A stretch of 64,000 bases of DNA from Antitrichia curtipendula (GCA_951230915.1 OX579634.1:13170725-13234724), one strand, 5' to 3'; numbered from the stretch's first letter, positions 25,831-38,227 are shown. The notes: generated by a model from the sequence alone, not told the origin. Numbers and translations: made by a program.

Positions 25831-28800
25831 CCTCTTACCATTGTAACCTACAACATTTGTAGCCTTGGGCTAGGCAAGCATGGCGCTAGGAAGCGTTGCA
25901 ACATACATCAATACATCAACAATGCGGACCCTAAGCCAAACATCATAGTTCTACAAGAAATGCACATGAGCTCCACAGATTGTGCCGCTAACTCGTCACA
26001 ACTCCATCTCAAAGGGGGAGAACAATTCTGGAATGGGGCCAGATTCTTGGCCAGCTCGGGCAAGTATACAGGAGGGACAGTGATACTCATAGCGCATAGG
26101 CTAGTCCCGTTTATACAGGACCATGAGATAATACTTAGTAGTAGGGTGCAATACCTAACTCTCCGGTTCTCCTCAACAATAACAATAGGCATTGTCAATA
26201 TCTACGGATTCAACCAGCCGGTGGCCCGCGCCAGAATGTGGCGCACCCTCAGTCAGTTCGAGCTCCCACATGCGGATTAGTTGTGGGGTGGGGATTGGAA
26301 CATGGTCGAAATGAAAGCCAACCAATCCGTCGGCTTCAATGGAACAGCAATGACCCAAAGCTAGAGGACTACATGGAACACCATGATGCTAGACCATGAT
26401 CTCAAGGACATTTACTACATAGGAGACTTTTCCAAGACTACGAAAAAGCACTACATCTGGCAAGGCAACAAAAGAAGCGATACCATCTTCTCTAGAATTG
26501 ATAGGTTTTATGCCAACTAGGGAATACTCACTTTAGGAGGCAGCACGGGAGCGTGGACAACCTTGGCTACTATTTCTGACCATGCACCGGTCCATTGCTT
26601 GATAGACAAGGTTATGCGACTCCCAAAATCAAAGGCAGCGTTCCACACCCCGATGCTACACACACAGGAAGGCCAAGTGCTACTTAGGAATGTCTGGTCA
26701 AAAGGTCTCCAACGGAGCCCAGGGAACACTTGGTCACGCAAAATACAGCACGCCGTCAATAACACAATGAAATGCAGCGACACTCACAAGAAGAAGGATA
26801 GACACGCAAGGAAAATAGCCTACAGCAAGCAATTCAAGGCAATTGGGGCAGCTGAGATAGCCCTACAGAACAACTGGGCAGATGAACAGGTCCGTCAAGT
26901 CCTAAGCCTAGTTCAATAGACGATGCATCAATTCCGCATGGAAAAACAGGACAAGTGGCGTTCAGAGCTTGACACGAAATGGAACACAGTGGGAGACAGA
27001 TGCTCTAGGAAATTCTTCAAATTTCACTCGAAGCAAAGAACAAGAAGCTACATAAAGAGGATTCAACACAAAGGAACATATACAAAGAATCCAATGGACA
27101 TCCGTAAAGCAATGATGGCCTTCTATACGTCCTTATACGCTAGGGACGAGACAGTCGACGTAAATAGCACGGCCAGGGAGAAATGCCTCATGAGCGTGCC
27201 AAGATGTGTAACTGAGGAGCAAAACCAAGAGCTTACCAAGGACATAACACCGGAAGAGGTACTACAAGCAACTAAGTAACTACCAAACCACAAGGCGCTA
27301 GGGGAGGACCGTTTACCTACAAAGTTCTTCAAAGACCTACCAGACCTCACGACAACAGCATTAACCGAGTTGGCCAAAGAGATGAAGTCAACAGGGAACC
27401 TTGACACCGACATTAAGAGGGATAAGATTGTTTTAATCTCGAAGCAGGGCGATCTGCAACTCATCACCAACTACAGGCCAATCACCCTCTTCAACTTGAC
27501 ATACAAAATGCAGGCCAAGTTGATTGCGGCAAGACTCAAACCTATGCTGCTAGCCCTCATACAGCACTTTTAGACTAGATTTGTGCCCGGGCGGAGTATC
27601 CTTGACAACATCTTCATCGCTGAAGAATCGTTGGAATGGGTAGTGGAATCAGGCCAACAATTAGTCTTGATGCTATTAGACTTCGAGAAGGTGTTTGATC
27701 GAGTTAACTGGGCCTTCCTTCAGGTAGTCATGGTCAAAATGGGATTCGATGCAACCTTTATAAAGTGGACAGCCTCTCTCTATGAAGAAGCAGAATCATC
27801 AGTGATGGTTAACGGGGAATGAAGTCCAACATTCACATCGGAACGGGCTGTGTGGCAAGGTTGCCCTCTGGCGCCGTATCTCTATTTGCTAGTAACGGAC
27901 GTCCTAGGGTACCTGCTGCACGACCTCTACTACGGAGTCCAAGGACCCCGGGGAGATCACTTAGAAGGTCCATTAGGAACTACGTGCGTTAAGATTTTAG
28001 ACCCCCTATCTTATGTTCTAAAATTTAAATAAAAGTAAAAATAAAAAATATGAGCAAATTTTACTACTTTGAAAGTTTATGTTTTGAATTATTGATAATT
28101 TTATTTGTTAATTATAATTAGTTACTAATTTTTGAAATAAAAAGATACACTGCAAAGCTGAAAATAACTTTCACACCCCTATTTTATATAAGAAAAAATT
28201 GTATAAAAAATACACAAAAAATTCTCAAAAATAAATCTCTATTGAAAGTTCCTATTCCTTGAATATTGATGCAATGGTCATCTAAATGCATTCTCTATAA
28301 ATATTTGAGTTGAAAACATGCCATTTTAGTTTATCTTTCAACGTTCTCTAGAAATCATTTAGTATGTTATTTGAATTAGGAGTTTTGGGCAATAGAAACC
28401 TATAGCCTTTATTAAACAATACTTAAAATTATAGGTCGAAATCAAAGTTCATTAAAAAGTAAATAGGGGGGCAAAAAATCACTTGAACACACGTGGTTAG
28501 TTATAGATACACTAAGTGATCTCCCCGGGCCAAGGACTTAGGCTACCAAACGGAGAGACGAGCTTAGAAATGCTATTTGTAGATGATACTTCGCTCTCCC
28601 TACTAGGTACTCAGGCCAACCTCGACAGGGCAATGACGGTCCTACAACTCTACTGCTCCACCTTGGGAAGCGGGATCAATTGGCGAAAAACATATTTGAT
28701 CTGGGCAGCGTTAGAAGAGAGATTGTGGGAATGGGGGGAAGAGATAGGAGTTAAATGGCTAAGGCAAGGTGAGTATTCTTGATACCTTGGGGTTCCCATG

Positions 28801-30640
28801 GGATCCAGAGTACCACAACAAATACAGAACAAGAAAATCCTTACTTCCGTTCGCGACGCAATTATCTTCTAGAATTCTCGAAACCTGTCACAAATGGGAC
28901 AATTATTAGTAGCAAATCAAGTAATCCTAGCTTCCCTCTAGTACTTAGCCTCCACCGCATACCTGGGCCTCAAAATCCTAAAACTCACTCACGGTCTGAT
29001 TAGGGATTACCTTTGGTCGGGGAGGAAGGAGGGCCGCACTCGGGCCCGCATGGTGTAGGATGCAGCGATGGCGCCGACAACACAGGGGGGGGTCAAAATT
29101 ATTGACCCATTCATACAAACACATGCCTTTCTTGCAAAATTCCTCATCAGGGGACTTCAGGGCACAAGAGGAGCCTGGAGAGCGCTCCTACAGCATCGTG
29201 TTAACACAATTAGGCTAGTAGGTTCAAAAAGATAGCTTCTAGGGAACAATTGGCTGATGACAGCAATCCAAATCAAACAAAGTAGTTCTACGCTTTGGGA
29301 TGCAGTGTGGCATTCCTGGCGCATGGTTAGGTCAGGAGTGACGCAGGTGCAACTGCGAACCATGGATGAACTATTGTATCAGCCTCTATTTGGGAATTTT
29401 TGGATCTCAAGCTCCAACGGACAGCCTTTAGGAGCCGAAAAGGGCAGTGCATTCGCTAACTGGGCAGCCAAGGGTCTCCAGAGCATCCATGACATATAGA
29501 GCCCGTAGGACAACGACTGGAAATCTACGCTGGAATTACTCAGGACGACGAGGTCTTGGAAGACAAATCAACAGCGCTTCAAATTCATAGCCAGCATTCC
29601 TCGGGCCCCCAGCGAAGCACAATTGTTAGGGGCTAGCCAGTGGATTAAACTGCATGACATTGAGGGACCTCGGAAAATATATCACATGAGCACAGAAGTA
29701 GAAAGGATATGGACAGTTGATGGATACAAATTGCAAAAGCCGCAAGGAGAGCTGATCGCAACAAGCTTGCTAAACCTCCAAGCGAGATAGGGCTACCAAG
29801 TCCGAGTGCAACACAGAGATAAGTCCCACATATTAGGGTATAATCCCTAGCATCCAGTCCCCCTCAACACAACCTTATGGATCCACAACCCCTGCAGGGT
29901 AGCCCAACTCACTTGGAATCCAGGGGGATGGTACTAGAAGCCACAAGGGAGACACCTGCCATCACACTTATTCAACTATAAAACAAAGCAAGGTTACAAA
30001 GAAGGCTCGCAGAAGAAAATCTAGCCCACAAAGTACGAGCTCTCACTCCAGCAGCGGGAACTACAGGCTAAAGAGCGCCGGGAGATCTACGACAGAATGT
30101 GACACCAGTGGCTTCTTTGCCGAATCTGCACCTTCATATGACTGCTACATAACGAAGGGCGTCCACTTGGCTACTGGTTGGCTACTATGGAAATCGACAT
30201 CGCATGCAAACTATGTCCCACTGCTCCATTGGAAACCAAGCAACATGCATTTTTGGATTGCCTACAAGTCTACAAGGGATGGCAACATTACAATGATCTC
30301 TGAAGGCTACATAATTTAACACCATTGCTGCTCACCCCAGCAGACATTCTGGAAGGCGAATCCTTCAACAACCAAGACCTCATCCAAATGAAATTCAGCC
30401 ATTCCTGCATAGTAACACAAGAGTCGCCCTTGGACATCCTACGTTGCCTCATTCTACGGAACATATGGTGCCAAAGATGCGCCATGGTGATGAAAAACGA
30501 GCCTTTTCACTTAGGCACAGCCCTTCACAAGGCAGGGCGCACGTTGATCTAAATCAGGATGGCGACATGGAGATCTATTTGGAAGAACCCATGAGGTGCT
30601 GAGGACAAGATCACCACATGGGCAACCACCACGGCTTTCT
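25822..30640 (+). pseudogene. LINE ORF2: APE endonuclease, reverse transcriptase, zf-RVT
   Basis: Endonuclease motifs in order: VTYNICSLG, IVLQEMHMS (catalytic Glu), GIVNIYGFN, GGDWNMV, SRIDRFYA and ISDHAPVHC. Reverse transcriptase motifs: NYRPITLFN, FVPGRSILDN, LMLLDFEKVFDRVNW, QGCPLAPYLY, then after the DNA insert LRLPNGETSLEMLFVDDTS (FVDD in place of the usual YADD). The zinc tail reads CKLCPTAPLETKQHAFLDC. The frame is interrupted by stops at about 26278, 26518, 26920, 27277, 27571 and 27820 and more downstream, plus the DNA element. It is a dead copy whose domain order is fully preserved. Confidence 0.85.
27947..28529. mobile_element. non-autonomous hAT-like DNA element, 583 bp
   Basis: Perfect 18-bp terminal inverted repeats CCCGGGGAGATCACTTAG lie at 27947-27964 and 28512-28529. 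They continue imperfectly inward for about 70 bp (e.g. CTACGTGCGTTAAG against CCACGTGTGTTCAAG). It is flanked by an exact 8-bp duplication CCAAGGAC (27939-27946 and 28530-28537). Removing element plus one TSD copy restores the LINE frame across the junction (GVQG then LRLPNGE). An 8-bp TSD is typical of hAT elements. The interior is AT-rich and non-coding. Confidence 0.9.
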
Positions 30641-31721
30641 ACACAATGGACAGCCAATTGGCATGGCAATTCATCCCTAACGTTGCATATCTCCCTCAGG
30701 ATCTTGCTTCAAGACCTTCCATGACGACCCAACGCCCACATATCCCTATCTTCAGCCCAAGCCCAAGTCCATCTACCACAGCATCTTCGCTAGATTCCAG
30801 CATCAACATGACAACAACTAGGCAGGCCTCTTGGAGAGACACACAACAACAGAGACGGCAAGGTGAAGAGAACAATAGAGTAGTTGCTACGAATCTGGCT
30901 GCAAGGGATTGAGAGTGGAGCCCCATTAGCTCTGACCCTTCAAAGGAGTCAGGAGGAGACGACACCTCAAACAGGCAATTCGCCTCTACTATTGTCTACA
31001 GGCAAGGCAATTCAGGTAGCCCCAAATTCACAGGAGGAGCACCAAAATCCAAGACCAGAGGCGGGACGCTTCTCAACTCACAGGGCGCATTCTTCATCAG
31101 ATTCTCCTCGATATTGGACAGGAGGTGATCATCCCGACAAATGACTTAGATTTTGCTCACGGTTTCGAAATTCAAGCCACTTTCACCTCCATCTATCGGG
31201 ATCTCGGAGTTGATTAGCGGGGCTGAAACTTGGCGCCGATTAGTGGAGCCCTGCACTGCTTAGGGGTGCTGGTCCGGGCTTTGCTAGTTGTGGTGTTGTG
31301 TTGATTAAGGGGGATTAGAGGTGGTTAGTGCTGATTAGGGGTGATTTGTGTTGTTTGGGGGTGCTTTTTCTTCTGTTGTCTGATTGGATGCATGGTCGGT
31401 TGTTGCTACTCACCTCTACCCTTTCGGGCTTTGTCTCTGGGCTCTGACCCCGCTCTCATCCCCGTCGTTACTAGCTCTGCTCCCTTTTCCTCTCATCCCT
31501 GCCTTTGGTGGTCAGCCTGGCCGTCGCTCCATCTATCCTCCCCCGCCTCTTGGTGCCCTCTTGGGTCTGCTCTCATCCCCGCTCGCCTCGGGTGCCTCCG
31601 TTGGTTTTTTCCCTTGTTCCTTTTGCCTTCGGGCGGCCTCTCTTCCTTGCCTTCGAGTATGTACTGCCTCTAGGCGTTTTTCTTTTAATATGACTTTACC
31701 CTAGAACGGGTTTCTCTCTAA

Positions 31722-31770
31722 AATATGTCATGGTATGCTAAATCTCTTTGTGATATTGATGTTTACAAAC
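31722..31770. repeat. right TSD of the LINE and remainder of the tandem repeat
   Basis: AATATGTCATGGTATGCTA at 31722-31740 duplicates 24992-25010 exactly. It is followed by AATCTCTTTGTGATATTGAT, the next part of the interrupted repeat unit. Confidence 0.8.
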
Positions 31771-31898
31771 CTGTTCACTACACAATCATGTACATAACAA
31801 TGTCGCTTAGAACTCTAGCAAATTAGTCCTTATCCGACCTAGTCTATTAGAGCCCCACTCAATATTCCCTTTGAGAACTTTGGTCAACCTCGTCCAAG

Positions 31899-32650
31899 AA
31901 CCCCTAAAGGCCCAAGGCCTTTTTTCTGCCAAAAAACATTCAAAACCGCCATTTCTATAGCAAAGAATAAAAGTATTTGAAAAATGTTTTTCTTGCATAT
32001 CTAATCATAGGATCTTACACCTAACTAGCATAAGAATGTGTGGAATTTTTTATAGAAATTTTGACCGCACAGATTGCAAGATATCTGCATTTAAAGTGAA
32101 AAAAACAAGTTTTTCAGTAGATTGCGGTACTAGATTTCTTGACTTCAAACATTTTTAACTTAAAATTTTTGCACTACAGCATTTTGAGCTTTAAATCTTT
32201 ATAGTAGAAAATTGAGTTGAGAGCCTACAGGGGGAAAACAAATTTCAAATAAACATAATCATCATTCTTAAAAAAATTGTTAAGTAGAAGTAGGTACAAG
32301 ATAGAAGGAAAATCTAAAATATTCATATATTTCAGATGGAATAAAAATGCACTAATCCCAATGGTGAGATTGTTCTAGCAAGTAAACTAAACCATGCAAA
32401 AAAAGAAAAATTGAAAAATTTGAAAATTTGCATTCAGAAATTAATCCTACAAGTTATTTTTTTCAAGAAGATGCTCTAACTGCCCGAAAAACAAGAATGT
32501 CCATAACTTTCTCATAACAAATCCAAATGAAATGAATCAAAGCTTTCCAGATAGAAAAAAATATACTCTATGAGAAAAAAAATATTAAAAAGAAAATTCA
32601 AATTTTTGCAATTTTTTTTTGCTGCCCTTTGGGGGACAAATGGGATTTTG
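31899..32650. repeat. TTAA-type repeat family, copy 3 (right end unclear)
   Basis: It starts with ACCCCTAAAGGCCCAAGGCC and shares internal words with the other copies (CTGCCAAAAAACATTCAAAAC, CAAGAAGATGCTCTAACTGC, GTCCATAACTTTCTCAT). The right terminus is not clear, so the copy may be truncated. Confidence 0.5.
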
Positions 32651-33394
32651 GCAAATAGAATAATAATACCGGAGCCAAATAGAACTTGTAAATATTTGAA
32701 TTTTCAAAAATTATAAGGGCAAATAAGGCTCCGATATTATTATTCTATATCCCTTCATATCTTTTGCTTACCAAGTTTGCGACTCTTAATCTCCCTAAAA
32801 AATCCATTGTAACAATTTTACTGAATATTAAAATATACAAATGAAACTCAAATGAATATGTATATTTATTATTTTTTACCTAAGGCACTCTTGTGACTAA
32901 GAGCTCGATTGTAAGCTTACCCTATCCGACCTGAATTTGAAAAGCAGGACAAGAGTGGGAATGTGGGATCATGGGGAAGGGGTTCAGTACTTCATCAGTC
33001 ACATGCCGCGAGGCCATTAATAATGAAACTAAAGCCAGGTCACACGTTTGACCAAACGGAAATAATGAATGGGCCCCCCCCTGTGAAACCGTCCAACGCC
33101 GTTCCCCGCGCACTCTCGAGCGCGTTCGTACGCGCGCTTGCCCGCGGTGGGCGTCGTCGAACCATAGAAGAAGGAAGGCCAGCCCAGCTTCGTCTCTTCC
33201 TCGCCAGTAATCCTCTCTGACGCACTCACTTTTAGAGTTTTCCATGTCGCTGCCGCTGCTCTAGCCAGCTTGTCACCATTCTAAGTTCGTAAGTTTAGCT
33301 TCATCGCCGGCGCTGCTGCGTCTTCCTTCTGCAGGGCGTGCTCTCTCCGACTCCCCTTTCCTTTTCCACCCCTTGCGTTCGCCCGCTTCAGTTT
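32651..33394. promoter_or_regulatory. upstream and 5' untranslated region of BZW copy 1
   Basis: Composition switches from AT-rich to GC-rich near 33.05 kb, as expected of a housekeeping promoter and leader. The start codon lies only five bases before the first intron, so nearly all of exon 1 is untranslated. I saw no certain TATA box. Confidence 0.4.
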
Positions 33395-36284
33395 ATGAGG
33401 TAACTAGGGCTTCGGGATGGCGCTTCCTCTTCTCGGTGCTTGTTGCGAAGCTTGCTTCGGAAAATGGTTTCTCGTGTGATCGTGTTGGTTGTGAGTTTTC
33501 GTAGTTCGCTATTCATGACCGTTTTGTGTAGTTTCTGCCCTCGGATCCATTTCCAAGGTCGGGATTTGGGTTTTTACCCTTTCGGGCTACGTCCTGTGTG
33601 TTGCGTCCGGCCCCAGGCATTGTTTATGGTGCTTGATTGCTCAATATTGAGTGGAGTCACCTTTCTCAGTTCTATTCGTTCACGGGAACTTCGTCAGGTT
33701 TCACGCTTGAGACATGTCTACTGATGTACTCTTTCACTGTAGGTGATGCGATCCGTACACTACTAGGATGCTTACTTAGATTGCGATGCATGCCGTTTGT
33801 GTTTTGAGGTTCTCGGTCTGGATCTACATAATTCGACCATAAGGGATAGCTTTGATAAGATTTTGGGAATACAATCTAGGGTTTCTTGTACTATTGGATG
33901 ATTAGGTCTTTTCCTCTGAACGAATATTCGTCACAGTGATTAGGGATTAATGAAGTACGATTCTACCAGATAACCTAGATTTTTGAGTTAATTTTTTATG
34001 CCTTAACCATTTTGGTTCAGTTCTTCCTAATTCTTCGGGTGCGTGTGTGTTCTCGTTATGCAGCTCGAAGGAGAAACCGACCCTCGGGTAAGTATCTTAG
34101 CTTTCACGCTTCCAGGTGTAAGACTTGTGGTGTTCTTGCACATTTTCGACTTTTGTTTCACGTGGATTCTGCTTTGTCGTTTCTAGGTCTTGCCTAGTCA
34201 TGTTAAACTTATCTCTTCACTGTCGTTTGCAGTGGCACGCGGATCAAAACCCGCAAACGGAACATAGCAGTTCCGTTGGACACAGCAACATTTGCAGATG
34301 CTGTTGTCCAAATCTACAACGAGCATAAAGGAGACTTGGTATGTATTTTCCCCTCCTACTCATTTTCTTTCTCATGATCTGTTTGCTGCGTTGGTTCCGT
34401 GAAAATGACCAGTATTGCTTACAGAGTTTGAATGATCAATCTGTCCAGGAACTCATCGCCAAGGATGTCGATGCCTCGGACCTCGACTTCTCAAGATATG
34501 GGGAAACCTTCTTCGAGGTGCGTTGTTGTTAAATTTGAAACCTTGAAATTATTCATCAATGTTGTGAATGCCTGCTACATAATCTCCGGTTGTTATGTTC
34601 AGGAGTGACTTCCATCCTGTGCGGAGATTGATGAATCACCCCGTCTTGTCACAGGTTGTTTTCACTGGAGGGCGCAACCAGCCGGGAACCACCAAGCCCG
34701 AGGAAGGGGATCGTCACCCCTACTCGGTTCTGAACTGTGAGGACACGCGGGAGAGCATTCTTCCGATTGTGCTTTTCTTGCAGAAGATCATCAGGCGTCG
34801 GCCGTTCATGATCAAGACTCTTGAGAATGTGATGAAGCGGCTGTTGCAGTCCTTGGTGAGCAGATGAATATTACTCGATGTTTTACTTTGAGGAGCCCCA
34901 TGATCTGACGGATTTCTCGAGTGATTGAATTTAGCGAGAGCGGTTCATGGACAACTTTTGATAGTTCTAACGAGGCATGGGCTCACAGTGTGTTTGCTTG
35001 TTTACTTCCATGTTTGCAGGAGTTGTATGGTCCTGAGGATCGCAAGAAGCTGGCCATCTTCACTGCCTTGACATTCTCTCAGAAGCTATCTGGACTGCCA
35101 CCTGAAACGATTTTCTCTGCGTTGATGAGCGATAGTCTGATCGCGAAGGGCATCGTGTTGTTCTTCGTGACCGACACATTCAAGGTGTACTTGGTGGAGA
35201 ACAGTTTGGACGACTTGGTGAGTCTTCTGAAGCGTGCGAAGATGGACGACCGTCTCCTGGACCTTTTTCCGATGCAGAAGCGTTCAATCGAGGGCTTTGC
35301 GGAGCACTTCAAGTATGTCCATTGCATTGACTGAGTGCTATCCATGTTTGTTTCAGTGACTTCCTGCTTTTCTTTTGTCTCATGATGCAAGTAGGTTCCA
35401 ATGCGTGACTGGTTGTTGAGAAGCAGTGCTGATGTGTAAGGTTGGTGTTTACAGCAAGGAAGGTCTGGGTGTACTGGTGGAATACAACACCAAGAAGGTT
35501 TTTGAGGTGAAGCTGAAGGAGTTACGCACAGCTATGACGGACCAGATTGCTGAGAACGTAAATGTGAACGAAGTGATTGAGATGGTAAAGCTGAAGCGAA
35601 GAGAAGCAACCTTGCCAGATGTGGATGTTATTCGCACAATCTGGGATTCCATCATGGATGCTGTTCAATGGTCCGGCAAGAATCAGCAGCAGAACTCTAA
35701 TCTTGCTCTTCGCCAGGTTAGCTATTTTGGGCACTAGCACTTATTTGGGCACTTCTTTTGTCTCTGCAGTACGATCTTGCCCTGCACAGTTAGTGCAGAT
35801 CGTATTTTGTTGATTTACTGATGATAGTGCTTTGCTATTTAGATTGCTCGTCTCTTACATGCTTTCATACTATGTGCACAGGTCAAGCAGTGGGGCAAGC
35901 TTTTGGGTGCTTTTTGCACGACTGCTAAACTGGAGATGGACTTAATGTACAAGATCCAGATTCACTGTTATGAGGATGCAAAGCTGATGAAGCTTTTCCC
36001 TGAGATCATTCGAGCTTTGTATGACCAGGATGTTTTGGCCGAGGACACAGTTTTGAACTGGTTCAAGAAAGGGTCTAACCCTAAGGGCAGGTGAGTGGTC
36101 TCCGAAACCCTCTGTGGATTATGAACGTGGTGAATTTCTGATGTATTATTATTCAATGTGATTGGAATCAATGTAAGGATCTGATTTTCTCATGATATTT
36201 CTTTCTTTCCTGGACAGGCAAACTTTTGTCAAAGGTCTGGAGCCATTCGTCAAATGGTTGGAGGAAGCTGAAGAAGAGGAGTGA
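33395..36284 (+). CDS. BZW/5MP-type eIF5-mimic protein, 411 aa, 9 coding exons (copy 1)
   Basis: Homologues (BZW1/2, 5MP, kra) have a W2 domain like that of eIF5 and eIF2B-epsilon. They bind eIF2/eIF3 and tune start-codon choice. Exons: 33395-33399, 34064-34087, 34233-34338, 34449-34517, 34655-34855, 35020-35312, 35455-35716, 35882-36090, 36218-36284. All borders are GT/AG and all phases join. The product starts MSSKEKPTLGGTRIKTRKRN, the plant family N-terminus. It then shows HEAT-like helices (FFEVVFTGGRNQPGT, LAIFTALTFSQKLSGLPPET) and the W2 region from about residue 250 (VEYNTKKVFEVKLKE, WSGKNQQQN, KLMKLFPEIIRALYDQDVLA). It ends with the W2-typical acidic FVKWLEEAEEEE. Length matches the plant family. 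The second coding exon is a 24-nt microexon. It is paralogous to 59386-62702 and looks intact. Confidence 0.95.
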
Positions 36285-37049
36285 TTGGTTCTCTGTGAAT
36301 CTTTGGGATTCTTTGTAGCTAGTTTGCCTGGTTATAGTTCCTTTGCCAAGAAAAGTGGAGAACTTTTTGTTGTTGCTTTGTTATCAATTGTACGGTAAAT
36401 TATGAAAGTTTCGTTGCAGACACATAATTTAGGTTGTGTGCTCTGCAGCTTTCTCTTTCTGTTTCTTTACATTTTATGGAGGCTCTCTTTGTATGGTTTG
36501 AAGAGTTGTCTAAGTTCTCATTTACTAGTTTCCGTTCATCCTGTATACACGAGTTTTTTTTTAAATCCTCGTGTAGGTGGTCATGGTGTTTGGTTGTGCT
36601 CGATATTGTTACAGAAATAACAGGAGTAGGCTCCGGATGTCGATCTTGTTATAGAGAGTACTCCTTGTAGATGAGAGTGATCTCATAATGAACTACTTAT
36701 TGTTGTCTGACTAGTTCCTATCGTCGTACGCATTGTGAATGACAATCTGGATCTGCCAAAACGAGTTCTTTTACCAAAACTTCAATTCACTCCACTTGGT
36801 GGCAAAAGAATATCTCTTGTAATTAGGTGCAGTCTCTCACCTGACAACATTGTCATAGTTTGTCATTAGAACTGCACTTGGGATTGGGAGTGTTCTGCAG
36901 AACTTGCTGTGGTCAACAAGTCCAGCAAAATAATGCTGAAATAGGGGCCAGAGAAATTTGAGATAGCCCTGTCGGAGTGCTTTCGGTTACAAGTTTGATT
37001 ATGTAAATGTCAATTTATGTGCATGACGTTTTCTTTTTGGCTTATGGCA
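36285..37049. other. 3' region of BZW copy 1
   Basis: Probably 3' untranslated region followed by spacer. Short chance frames only. Confidence 0.4.
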
Positions 37050-37312
37050 GAACCACCCATAGTCGACGAACAGGGTGAATAGACCCCCTCATTGCCCCGC
37101 AGGGAAAACACTGGAATTTTATATTTGCAACATGCGATAATATTTTGAATTTCTGAATTCATATAGGTCCCAAATTGGGTGAGAGAGGTGGAAAATTATC
37201 AGTAAACGTGGCACAAAATAGGGTGGCACAAAATAGGGGGCAGTAATTTTTTTAATTTACCCTTGGTTGGGGAAATGAGGGGGTCAATTCTCCTTGGCCC
37301 ATAGTTGACCAC
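37050..37312. repeat. MITE-like inverted-repeat element, ~260 bp
   Basis: The left side contains AGACCCCCTCATTGCCCC and the right side contains GGGGAAATGAGGGGGTCA, a good inverted pair, with outer words CCATAGTCGAC and CCATAGTTGAC. Non-coding. Confidence 0.55.
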
Positions 37313-37592
37313 TTTAGTGATTCCACACATGTTTTGGAGCATGAGAAGGCAATGTTAATTTATTGCCTCTTAGAAAGATAGAAATGACGGGCATTGCCAA
37401 ATTTTTGTGATTTTTTTCTTTAAATTCAAATTACTATGAATTTTGGAAGCCAAAAGATGGCCTCAACCCATACCCAATATATAGAGTCTTCCAATTCCAA
37501 TCATTGCATAACTACTTTTCCACTCACTATTCCTAATTTCTTGCTCACTACATTAGGACATGGGTCATGACCTTACAGTTCCAAATTCCAAC

Positions 37593-37921
37593 CTTGCAAA
37601 GGAAAAAAAATCACATTCCAAACTTTGGTTGGAAACTTATTCCAGCCTTAGTTAGAAATAGTTGACCCTGCAAAGGAAAAAAAATCACATTCCAAACTTT
37701 GGTTGGAAACTTATTCCAGCCTTAGTTAGAAAGAGTTGACCCTGCAAAGGAAAAAAAATCACATTCCAAACTTTGGTTGGAAACTTATTCCAGCCTTAGT
37801 TAGAAATAGTTGACTTATTCCAGCCTTAGTTAGAAATAGTTGACCCTGCAAAGGAAAAAAAATCACATTCCAAACTTTGGTTGGAAACTTATTCCAGCCT
37901 TAGTTAGAAATAGTTGACCCT
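37593..37921. repeat. 74-bp tandem repeat, four copies
   Basis: Copies start with TGCAAAGGAAAAAAAATCAC at 37595, 37669, 37743 and 37847 and are almost identical. A 30-bp partial duplication (CTTATTCCAGCC to AGTTGA) is inserted after the third copy, consistent with slippage or unequal exchange. Confidence 0.85.
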
Positions 37922-38156
37922 ACAGGTTGGATATGGATGCCTGGTTGGTGATGAGTGTTTTTGCTATGGGTCATCATTTAACTAAGACTTCTTAGAGTTT
38001 TTATGTCTTCAAATTTATCAATTAAGTTTTGTAATGTTGTTGTTGTTTTTTGGGGGGGGAATAGGGGGTGATGCTTCGTTAGGGCTAAGTAGTGTCTCTT
38101 GTGGACAAATGAAAGTTTGGGTAGGTACCTATTATCTCAACTTTTGGCATGAATTT

Positions 38157-38163
<7 letters not shown>

Positions 38164-38227
<64 letters not shown>
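38164..38227. repeat. (AT)n microsatellite with a short (AC)n end
   Basis: An uninterrupted TA dinucleotide run of about 50 bp is followed by ACACACACAC. Confidence 0.95.

Larger units (their letters stand above)
25011..31721 (+). mobile_element. L1-type LINE (non-LTR retrotransposon), degenerate, 6.7 kb
   Basis: The unit is bounded by an exact 19-bp duplication. It contains, in order, a short ORF1-like region, an APE-type endonuclease, a reverse transcriptase, and a zf-RVT zinc-binding tail. A ~0.6-kb C-rich 3' untranslated region follows, without a long poly(A). A 583-bp DNA element (27947-28529) is inserted in the reverse transcriptase. Without that insert the LINE is 6128 bp, near full length for plant L1 elements. 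Many stops, mostly TAG, break both frames, so it is not autonomous now. Endonuclease plus long TSD argues for insertion by its own family machinery. Confidence 0.88.

Noticed and set aside
31341..31704. Cysteine/proline/leucine-rich frames of up to 110 codons near the LINE end
   Set aside because: They lie in the C-rich 3' untranslated region of the LINE and have no domain.
37593..37921. 74-bp tandem array as a possible gene or regulatory array
   Set aside because: No coding potential; recent slippage with a partial unit explains it.
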